A model generated the notes under the pieces. The model saw nothing but the letters and a program-made list of their open reading frames with translations. It searched no databases and was not told where the DNA came from. 5,750 nucleotides of DNA from Spirochaetaceae bacterium (GTDB taxonomy: Bacteria; Spirochaetota; Spirochaetia; Treponematales; Breznakiellaceae), in contig JAIRZA010000037.1 of NCBI GenBank assembly GCA_031267475.1, positions 1 through 5,750 of the forward strand, read 5' to 3'. The translations under genes were made by a program, and so were the position numbers. Shown here piece after piece: positions 1-5,232 of this stretch. Numbering within the stretch: position 1 is the stretch's first letter; every line of letters begins with the position of its first letter.

Positions 1-96
1 ACCGGCACTACGCCTACGGAAGAAGAATTGAAGGGCATGGAATTAACTATAGCCAGATTAAAAGCCCGCTACGGCTCTGTGTTCAGAAGTTTTTAG
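1..96 (+). CDS. C-terminal end of an unidentified protein (partial)
   Basis: Frame 1 is open from the window edge to a TAG stop, giving 32 residues that begin TGTTPTEEELKG and end LKARYGSVFRSF. The segment is charged and probably helical, then ends in an aromatic and basic tail. I do not recognise the family, and the tail alone does not justify a function. It is probably coding, because the stop lies only four bases before the ATG of the TPR protein on the same strand, a typical operon spacing. The A and G of its TAG stop followed by the next G form the only weak AGG Shine-Dalgarno-like signal for the next gene, so the two may be translationally coupled. Confidence 0.6.
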   Translation, partial: TGTTPTEEELKGMELTIARLKARYGSVFRSF

Positions 97-100
97 GCCT

Positions 101-1273
101 ATGCGCGGCGGCATATTGAAGACGGCGGCAGGCGGCGGATTATGGTCGCCTGAATTTCAATCTGTATTAACAAAAGCGGCGCGTCTTGCGCGGCGCGGTG
201 ATTACGAAACGGCGATACAACTGCTGGAAAGCGAAGTGTATAATTACCGCGATTCGTTCATGTTTTTTTATCTCTTGGGTCTTTGCTGCCTGTATTCGGG
301 CAATTATGGCGGAGCGCATGATTATTTGACGCGGGCGCGGGAAATAAAAACACGCGAACCGTCTGTTCTTTTGGCTATGGCGGCTCTGTATGTTAAACGC
401 GCCGATTCACGCCGTGCGATAAGCCTTTATCTGGAAGTGCAGGAGATTGACGGTAAAAGCCGCGTAGCTAAGACTGCTCTGAAGATTCTTAGAAAATACG
501 CCGGCTCTGATGATCTTTTGGCATGGATAGAATCGGGAAAACTGCGCAGCCTATATCCGCCGTTTCCACGCGAGAAATTAAAACCCGCAAAATTTATCCG
601 CAATGCTGTCATAATATGTCTGATAATAACGGTGATAGCTGTTACTGTTTTTGTTAAAAGTAATGAACCAAGGCCGGAGGATTCCGGGCGTGAAGGTTTT
701 ATGGAAACCAGCTTAACGCAAAGCGATACGAAAAATCCTGTGGAAATGGACGGCGTTTATTACTTCATTTTAACCGAGAAACAAATTTTAACATCCTATG
801 AAAACGCGCGGAAATTTTTTTATGACAGGCGCGACAACTCCGCAAGAATCGAGATTAACAGGATATTAGAATCTAACGCTAACACGGGCATAAAAAATAA
901 GGCGCGTATCATGGCGCGGTATCTCGAAGCGCCCAGTTTTGAAGTGCTCAAAACAAAGCCCGCCGAAAACATCATGTACGCCGATGTTGTAAAAACTCCG
1001 TTGTTGTACCGCGACTGCTATGTGTTGTGGAGCGGCATGGCGGCAAACATCGCAGAGGAGCGGAACGGGACGGCTTTTGATTTTCTGATTGGCTATGATA
1101 AACGGCGCAGCGTTGAAGGCATTGTCAAAGTAAATTTGCCTTTTGCCGCCAGCATTAGTCCCGAATATCCTCTTGAAGTTCTTGGTAAAATTATACCGGC
1201 GGACGCGCCAATTCTGGCGGACGCGCCAATGTTGGAAGGTATTACTATACATCAGCTCCCGCTGGCAAAATAA
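101..1273 (+). CDS. TPR-repeat protein with one central transmembrane segment
   Basis: Codes for 390 residues. Residues about 18–120 form roughly three helical tetratricopeptide-like repeats (for example ARRGDYETAIQLLE, YLLGLCCLYSGNYGGAHDYL, LAMAALYVKRADSRRAISLY), a scaffold for protein–protein contacts. A single hydrophobic helix lies at about 167–186, preceded by the basic KPAKFIRN, which predicts the TPR part in the cytoplasm and the C-terminal half outside the membrane. Residues about 290–365 look like a compact beta domain (YRDCYVLWSGMAANI, FDFLIGYD, GIVKVNLPF, LEVLGKII), perhaps OB-like; this is inference only. Near the end is a six-residue duplication, ADAPIL then ADAPML. The ATG at 101 is chosen for its tight spacing to the upstream stop; a TTG at 116 is possible because the Shine-Dalgarno signal is weak. 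Architecture resembles treponemal TPR membrane proteins; the partner is unknown. Confidence 0.85.
   Translation: MRGGILKTAAGGGLWSPEFQSVLTKAARLARRGDYETAIQLLESEVYNYRDSFMFFYLLGLCCLYSGNYGGAHDYLTRAREIKTREPSVLLAMAALYVKRADSRRAISLYLEVQEIDGKSRVAKTALKILRKYAGSDDLLAWIESGKLRSLYPPFPREKLKPAKFIRNAVIICLIITVIAVTVFVKSNEPRPEDSGREGFMETSLTQSDTKNPVEMDGVYYFILTEKQILTSYENARKFFYDRRDNSARIEINRILESNANTGIKNKARIMARYLEAPSFEVLKTKPAENIMYADVVKTPLLYRDCYVLWSGMAANIAEERNGTAFDFLIGYDKRRSVEGIVKVNLPFAASISPEYPLEVLGKIIPADAPILADAPMLEGITIHQLPLAK
1199..1234 (+). repeat. 18-bp tandem duplication in the TPR gene
   Basis: Two adjacent 18-bp units (1199–1216 and 1217–1234) differ at two positions and encode ADAPIL and ADAPML. The repeat keeps the frame and lies in the last 22 codons, between the predicted beta domain and the C-terminus. 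It looks like a slippage duplication in a flexible Ala/Pro linker. Confidence 0.8.
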
Positions 1274-1324
1274 TTTCCCCCATTCCACAAGGCGCGGCGT
1301 ACGATGATGGCGGGGGCGGGGGGG
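1274..1324. other. Convergent intergenic junction with G5-C-G7 tract
   Basis: This 51-bp gap separates the plus-strand TPR gene from the minus-strand peptidase gene. I see no GC-rich hairpin followed by a T run in either direction. The right end is a G-rich tract: five Gs at 1312–1316, one C, then seven Gs at 1318–1324 directly abutting the peptidase stop codon. In the minus-strand transcript this is C-rich and G-poor immediately after the stop, which would suit a Rho loading site; that is inference. A two-layer G-quadruplex on the plus strand is also conceivable. Confidence 0.6.
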
Positions 1325-2434
1325 CTACTGTAATTTTGCTATGATAGAAGACATGGCGCGAAGGCGGACCACGCGCCCCCCGCCATAGGCGCGATACCTC
1401 TGACCATCATCAGAAAAGGCCGATGCTTTTTCACCCGGAAACGGTGAAAAGCGTTTCTGCGTCCATTCCAGCGAAGCGTCTTTCAGGCTCAACGAGACGC
1501 GCTTCGGGTTAAAATAAATAAACGATTCATGTACGCCGCGTTCAGCAAGAGGCGCTTCATCGGTATTTTGCAAATAACGGATTATGCCGTTTGAAAAATC
1601 TATGGATTGGATGATAGCCGAGTGCGCCATTGAACCGTCCACCGCGCGAAACAGCAAAATGTCGGCGGGCTTCAGATTTTTTATCGTGTCGTCAACGGCT
1701 AGTATCTCGCGGCTGCGCGAGTTGTAGAAAGCTGTTCCGGCAAAGTACGAAGGATCAACGCCGCGTGGAACACCAAGCGCGCGTCTCAAATTCGCGCCCA
1801 AGTTTACCCCGGCTCTGTTTGCGGCATACGAAAGCGTATGCCAAACAAAACCGGAGCAGTCCATACCCGTCCACGCTATGCAGTACAAGTAATTATAAAT
1901 ATCGGAGGCTTCAACGCCGTTTCCCCGCGTAAGAACATAGGGGCGATGAGGCAGCCCATGGTAAGATCCGGCTTTCATGCGGGCAATATCAAAAATATCC
2001 TGCGATACAGACCATTTTCGTCCCGCAATGTCAAAAATAATCACCTGTTCCCTGCCGTTTTTCAGCATTTCTATATAATCAACAAAATCTTTAGATTTGA
2101 AAGCGTCTTCAATCACCGGCCAAAGCGCGGCGGAATCTGATTTTCCTTTACCTAAGAATTCCCAGCCGCCTTCAACAAGACTGTCGCGCTCGTGGTTTTC
2201 GGCAAACGGCACTCGCAGATTCATCAATCTACCGTCTATTATCACCGTTTTGAAACACAGCCGGTATGCGTCCTCAATTACAGCCTCTACACCCTTGCCC
2301 CAAATCCGCTCCGCATTGGAAAAATCGGCAAGCTGCTCTATATCCGTTTTCGTCAACTCAGTATACGGAAGCTGCTGAGCGCCGGCGAAAATAGAAGATG
2401 TCAATGTTAGCGCCGCGAAAATACTAAATCGCAT
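1325..2434 (-). CDS. Secreted NlpC/P60-like cysteine peptidase
   Basis: Codes for 369 residues. An N-terminal Sec signal peptide is visible (MRFSIFAALTLTSSIFAGA, AXA-type cleavage after residue 19). Residues about 20–160 are an unassigned N-terminal region. The catalytic part carries the family signature MDCSGFVWHTL with the nucleophile C193, then LKPADILLF at about 254–262 (the usual 'pGDllfF' strand) and SMAHSAII with the likely catalytic H271. The third polar residue is probably Q289 or N290 in RYLQNTDE, where many family members have His. Enzymes of this papain-like fold usually cut peptidoglycan stem peptides or related amide bonds outside the cytoplasm. No LysM, SH3 or other wall-binding domain is evident. 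The ATG overlaps the end of lnt by 11 bp with no good Shine-Dalgarno sequence, suggesting translational coupling. The substrate is not deducible. Confidence 0.82.
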   Translation of the reverse strand: MRFSIFAALTLTSSIFAGAQQLPYTELTKTDIEQLADFSNAERIWGKGVEAVIEDAYRLCFKTVIIDGRLMNLRVPFAENHERDSLVEGGWEFLGKGKSDSAALWPVIEDAFKSKDFVDYIEMLKNGREQVIIFDIAGRKWSVSQDIFDIARMKAGSYHGLPHRPYVLTRGNGVEASDIYNYLYCIAWTGMDCSGFVWHTLSYAANRAGVNLGANLRRALGVPRGVDPSYFAGTAFYNSRSREILAVDDTIKNLKPADILLFRAVDGSMAHSAIIQSIDFSNGIIRYLQNTDEAPLAERGVHESFIYFNPKRVSLSLKDASLEWTQKRFSPFPGEKASAFSDDGQRYRAYGGGRVVRLRAMSSIIAKLQ

Positions 2435-4109
2435 CTGGCTTAAAACGCCGCGCTATACCGGCAAGCGCCATAACTATAGCGGCGATAATAAAAATATAAG
2501 GTAAAAAGTCGCCGTGCCTCGTATAAAACGTAGACCTTGTAAGAATGGGAACAGAGACAGAGAGCGCGGCTTCGGTAAAAGGCTCCGCCATCGCAAGAAT
2601 TTTGCCGTCCGGGGCTATCGCGCACGTTTGACCGGAAGCCGTGGCGCGGGCGGACGAGCGGCTGTTTTCTACGCTGCGGAAAACCGCCATTGAAAGATGC
2701 TGCATCTGGCAACTCAGACTGTGCGACCAAGCATCGTTGGAAAGATTAACGAGGAGTTCCGCGCCGTCTTTAACAAAATCGCGGGGCAAATAGCCAAAAG
2801 TGTCTTCAAAACATATTGGCGTTGAAAAGCGCAGCCCGTTGCTCGTATCAAAAACAAGCGAGCGGGTACCTTTCTGCCAAAAGTGCGTGTCTAAATCCTC
2901 CAACAGCTTATAGAGGAAGGGCAACTGCTTTTTGTACGGAAAATGCTCTGTAAACGGCACCAGATGAATCTTACGGTACACATCAATCATCTTGCCCTGT
3001 TCAAACAAGATAGCGGCGTTATAATCCACCCTGTCGATATACCCGTTCTCCGTCATTTCGCGCCGTCCATCATCGTTGCCAATGATAAACGGAACGTCCT
3101 GCCTGGCAAGAAAATCCAACAGTTCCTTCACCTGAGCGTAGTAATCGCTGTCTGTGCGGTAATGGCTGTGCCAGTATATCATGGGAACAAAAGCCGTCTC
3201 CGACCAAACCACAAGGTCAGGCTTAGGGTTCTGCGAAAGCGCCTCCTCGCTTAGGCGCTTTAGAATCCTGAAATTATTTTGATAGTCAGATTTTTCATCT
3301 TTCCATGGATCTGTATTATGTTGAATCAACGCGATACGGGCTGACTCGTATTTTGAGAAGTCATGCGGCGCGGCTGTCCCGTACACCAAAGACGATATAA
3401 GAGCGATAAGATAAATGGAAATACACGCCGTAAGCCCTGAAACACGGAAAGTGAATGGCCGCGCGCCGGATTTGCGCGGTAAAAGATACAGCGCCGCAAA
3501 AGTTTGTGGAAAAATTATCAGCGCCGAGACGCCCCATACGCCTGTTAAGCTCGCGATTTGTATCAGCGGAAGCGTCCGCCACTGTGTATAGCCTGTAATT
3601 CCATAGGAATAGCCCAAAAAGCCAAGCGTCCGCAGATATTCAAACGAAATAAAGATGAGCCATTGAAGAATAAATCCATAACGTGGAAACAGGACAAGCG
3701 CGAACCGCAGCGCAAAAAACACCAGCGCAAAATAAAAAAGATAGAGCGTGGAAGTAAAAATTCCCGCGAGCAAGTGGTATGAAACAAGCCAATAGTTAAA
3801 TAGCGAAAACGCGGTGAATCCGTACAGAGCGCCCCAAAACAGGCAAATAAGCGGGGTGGAACGGCGAATAACAAACAACGCGGGCAGATACATTATCCAC
3901 GCAAGGATAGACAAACCGTTTTTGACCAGCGGATTTGGGTGAGCAAGCGCAAAGAGTCCCGCCGCCAGAATTATTAACAGCAGATTTACGGGAAAATCCG
4001 CAAAAACCGCGCGATTATCGCCGCGCCCAAGTCCGGTATTTACACCGCCGGAGTTTATATCATCGCCCGAAGCGGATGATTTTAAGACGGGATGGCTATT
4101 ATTGACCAC
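2424..4109 (-). CDS. lnt: Apolipoprotein N-acyltransferase
   Basis: Lnt adds the third acyl chain to the N-terminal cysteine of diacylated lipoproteins, using a phospholipid donor, at the outer face of the inner membrane. The 561 residues show a hydrophobic N-terminal half with several membrane segments (about 40–245), a nitrilase-like catalytic domain (about 255–520) and a final membrane helix (about 535–552). The triad is intact: E304 in VVWSETAF, K380 in YRKIHLVPFTEHFPY and C433 in TPICFEDTFG. E388 and W461 (SNDAW) match the accessory active-site residues E343 and W415 of E. coli Lnt. The start is a GTG two bases after the HU stop; no ATG lies in the first 70 codons before the first membrane helix, so this start with a 35-residue polar leader is preferred. 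It depends on coupling to HU, since no clear Shine-Dalgarno sequence is present. Length is slightly above the roughly 510 residues of E. coli Lnt. Confidence 0.96.
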   Translation of the reverse strand: MVNNSHPVLKSSASGDDINSGGVNTGLGRGDNRAVFADFPVNLLLIILAAGLFALAHPNPLVKNGLSILAWIMYLPALFVIRRSTPLICLFWGALYGFTAFSLFNYWLVSYHLLAGIFTSTLYLFYFALVFFALRFALVLFPRYGFILQWLIFISFEYLRTLGFLGYSYGITGYTQWRTLPLIQIASLTGVWGVSALIIFPQTFAALYLLPRKSGARPFTFRVSGLTACISIYLIALISSLVYGTAAPHDFSKYESARIALIQHNTDPWKDEKSDYQNNFRILKRLSEEALSQNPKPDLVVWSETAFVPMIYWHSHYRTDSDYYAQVKELLDFLARQDVPFIIGNDDGRREMTENGYIDRVDYNAAILFEQGKMIDVYRKIHLVPFTEHFPYKKQLPFLYKLLEDLDTHFWQKGTRSLVFDTSNGLRFSTPICFEDTFGYLPRDFVKDGAELLVNLSNDAWSHSLSCQMQHLSMAVFRSVENSRSSARATASGQTCAIAPDGKILAMAEPFTEAALSVSVPILTRSTFYTRHGDFLPYIFIIAAIVMALAGIARRFKPDAI

Positions 4110-4111
4110 AG

Positions 4112-4462
4112 TTAAACGGGATTTTCCGCAACTTCGTCCGGCAGAGTTTCCGCGCCGTCCGGCTGTACACTTGACCAGACGGCTTGTTTTATTTCTTTGC
4201 CGGGGCGGAATTTAACTACACCGTGGGGAAGAGCTGTCGCGGGCTCGCCGGTGCGGGGATTTCGCGCTTTAGAGCGCCCTTTGCGAAAACATATTTCAAA
4301 TGTCCCAAAGCCGCGCAATTCTACTGTTTTGCTGTCGCTTAACGCATCTTTTATTGAATTCAACGTCATATCCAGCGCTAGTTTAATATCGGAGCGGTTC
4401 ATATCCAATTTCTCATAAACAGCGTCAATAATCTCAGCTTTAGTAAATTTTTCCGCGGACAT
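4112..4462 (-). CDS. hup: HU/IHF-family DNA-binding protein
   Basis: A dimeric nucleoid-architecture protein that bends DNA. The 116 residues contain the helical dimerisation part (FTKAEIIDAVYEKLDMNRSDIKLALD, about 6–31), the conserved GFGTFEICFRKGR strand (51–63), and the DNA-gripping arm RNPRTGE (67–73) whose P69 corresponds to the intercalating proline. The arm is followed by VVKFRPGKEIKQAV (82–95). Residues 97–116 form an extra acidic tail (PDGAETLPDEVAENPV) beyond the usual 90-residue HU length. A few residues also precede the normal HU start. The ATG has an AGGGG Shine-Dalgarno sequence (4468–4472) at good spacing. It lies 48 bp after rpsT and 2 bp before lnt on the same strand. Whether it is closer to HU or IHF cannot be settled by eye; the gene symbol is generic. 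Confidence 0.95.
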   Translation of the reverse strand: MSAEKFTKAEIIDAVYEKLDMNRSDIKLALDMTLNSIKDALSDSKTVELRGFGTFEICFRKGRSKARNPRTGEPATALPHGVVKFRPGKEIKQAVWSSVQPDGAETLPDEVAENPV

Positions 4463-4472
4463 TAATTCCCCT

Positions 4473-4490
4473 GCCCGCCGTACAGCGGGC
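4473..4490 (-). promoter_or_regulatory. Hairpin beside the HU ribosome binding site
   Basis: A perfect 6-bp GC-only inverted repeat (GCCCGC and GCGGGC) with a 6-nt loop occupies the gap between rpsT and the HU gene. Its base ends one or two nucleotides before the AGGGG Shine-Dalgarno sequence of HU. No T run follows, so it is not an intrinsic terminator. It could limit HU translation, protect a processed 5' end, or be incidental. Confidence 0.45.
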
Positions 4491-4510
4491 TGTAAGATTT
4501 TCCAGGTTGC

Positions 4511-4786
4511 TTATAATGCGGCTTTTACACGGTTTAGAAGCCGCTGCATTCGCGATTTTTTACGCGCCGCCGCATTTTTTTTGATGATTCCCTTGCGGGC
4601 TGCGGTATCAATCAGTTTTGTCATGTCGCGCAAAGCCTCTTGCGCCCCGTCGCAATCTTTTTTCTGCGCCAAAACAATGAATTTTTTAACACTGGTTCTT
4701 ACCGTGCTTTTTGCCGCTTTGTTCCTAAACCGTCTTTCTTCGCTCTGGCGGTGTCTTTTTTCCGCCGAAGTACAATTTTTTGCCAA
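4511..4786 (-). CDS. rpsT: 30S ribosomal protein S20
   Basis: A small-subunit protein that binds 16S rRNA early in assembly. The 91 residues are highly basic and all-helical, with the family hallmarks near the N-terminus (MAKNCTSAEKRHRQSEERRFRNKA) and C-terminus (ARKGIIKKNAAARKKSRMQRLLNRV). Length fits the family (about 85–90). The start is TTG, not ATG: no in-frame ATG or GTG lies near, and the N-terminal pattern fits other S20 proteins when TTG is used. A GGGGG stretch lies six nucleotides before it, and a TAGGAG overlaps the stop of the upstream small gene. The 15-bp gap to that gene suggests co-translation. A TTG start recalls the non-AUG start involved in autogenous control of S20 in E. 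coli; control here is inference. Confidence 0.94.
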   Translation of the reverse strand: MAKNCTSAEKRHRQSEERRFRNKAAKSTVRTSVKKFIVLAQKKDCDGAQEALRDMTKLIDTAARKGIIKKNAAARKKSRMQRLLNRVKAAL

Positions 4787-4801
4787 AATATGCCCCCACT
4801 C

Positions 4802-4972
4802 CTACTTAAAATCCGAAGGCCTGCGCTCCGAGCGCTTGCACTTTTCACATTCAGCTATGGTTTTAACTTTACCGTTTTCGAATAAAGTTTTCATTTTTAT
4901 CTCGCCTCCGCAAGAACAAAAAAATTTTTGCGTACTGCTTGTAGTACGAGCGTTTTTACTTGCCGCCGCCAT
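4802..4972 (-). CDS. 56-aa four-cysteine zinc-ribbon-like protein
   Basis: A short gene that begins MAAASKNARTTSSTQKF and then contains CSCGG (C19, C21), a 20-residue beta-like linker with EIKMKTLFENGKVKTIA, and ECEKCKRSERRPSDFK (C42, C45). Two cysteine pairs, CxC and CxxC, in a basic peptide strongly suggest a structural zinc ribbon. The ATG has an excellent Shine-Dalgarno sequence, GAGGAG at 4979–4984 with a 6-nt spacer, and a promoter lies about 40 bp upstream. An internal ATG at 4894 would lose the first cysteine pair, so the longer form is preferred. It is the first gene of the rpsT–HU–lnt run, 15 bp before rpsT. I do not recognise a named family; it does not match L31, L33 or L36. The context suggests a ribosome- or RNA-linked role, but this is inference. 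Confidence 0.8.
   Translation of the reverse strand: MAAASKNARTTSSTQKFFCSCGGEIKMKTLFENGKVKTIAECEKCKRSERRPSDFK
4918..4948 (-). promoter_or_regulatory. Hairpin followed by A5T7 tract inside the small zinc-ribbon gene
   Basis: Minus-strand reading gives a perfect 6-bp inverted repeat, CGTACT (4948–4943) and AGTACG (4936–4931), with a 6-nt loop, then C, five As and seven Ts (4924–4918). This resembles a weak intrinsic terminator or attenuator, but the six-nucleotide distance from stem to T run is long and the stem is only half GC. It lies within codons 8–18 of the small gene and may simply be coding sequence (Arg-Thr-Thr-Ser-Ser-Thr-Gln-Lys-Phe-Phe). Confidence 0.3.
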
Positions 4973-5012
4973 AGTAAACTCCTCTTTTAACGCGGTGTAT
5001 TCGCCGCGCGCA

Positions 5013-5040
5013 ATTAAAATCGTAATAGCACAAATATCAA
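5013..5040 (-). promoter_or_regulatory. Probable sigma-70-type promoter for the zinc-ribbon–rpsT–HU–lnt operon
   Basis: On the minus strand, TTGATA (5040–5035) matches the -35 consensus at five of six bases. TTTAAT (5018–5013) matches the -10 consensus at five of six, with a 16-bp spacer. Transcription would begin near 5006, leaving a leader of about 34 nt that holds a small CGCGG/CCGCG inverted repeat and the GAGGAG ribosome binding site. It is the best-scoring pair I found in the gap. Confidence 0.6.
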
Positions 5041-5129
5041 TAGACTTTGTGTTTAAATCCCATTAATCTGTTACCATAATTTCCTGTTAAGCGTCAAGCC
5101 CCCTGTCGCGTCCTCTGTAAATAGGGCGC

Positions 5130-5143
5130 TTCTGAAGTCAGAA
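5130..5143. repeat. 14-bp palindrome in the intergenic gap
   Basis: TTCTGA and TCAGAA form perfect 6-bp arms around AG. The site lies in the middle of the 260-bp non-coding stretch 4973–5232, about 90 bp upstream of the operon promoter and about 90 bp beyond the stop of the inhibitor gene. Short symmetric sites like this can be operators, but a single copy this far from the promoter is weak evidence. The rest of the gap from about 5041 to 5232 is AT-rich in parts and shows no start codon with a usable frame on either strand and no convincing terminator. Confidence 0.35.
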
Positions 5144-5232
5144 TACAAGAATAATAATAGCGTTTTCACACTGTAAAATAGAAACGGCGTATATTTTTGA
5201 CGGGGCGGCTTAGGTAAGAAAACCGCGCTTTT

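Noticed and set aside
866..1288. 140-codon minus-strand open frame inside the TPR gene
   Set aside because: It is a shadow of the longer TPR gene, with no family resemblance and a composition typical of antisense translation.
3558..3874. Opposing open frames within lnt (plus 3558–3782, minus 3563–3874)
   Set aside because: Both sit inside the conserved membrane part of lnt and give low-complexity basic or random-looking peptides.
4473..4490. Intrinsic terminator between rpsT and HU
   Set aside because: The stem is followed by AGGGGAATTA, not a T run, in the direction of transcription.
4802..4894. Start of the small cysteine-rich protein at the internal ATG (4894)
   Set aside because: It would drop the first cysteine pair and leave only one CxxC; the upstream ATG has a consensus ribosome binding site at ideal spacing.
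4581..5066. 161-codon plus-strand open frame opposite rpsT and the small zinc-ribbon gene
   Set aside because: It lies antisense to a clear S20 gene and to the promoter region, has no plausible ribosome binding site, and its translation shows no recognisable domain.
5061..5096. A second promoter starting with TTGACG (5097–5092) further upstream of the operon
   Set aside because: No -10 hexamer with better than half matches occurs at 16–18 bp spacing; the TTGATA/TTTAAT pair is clearly better.
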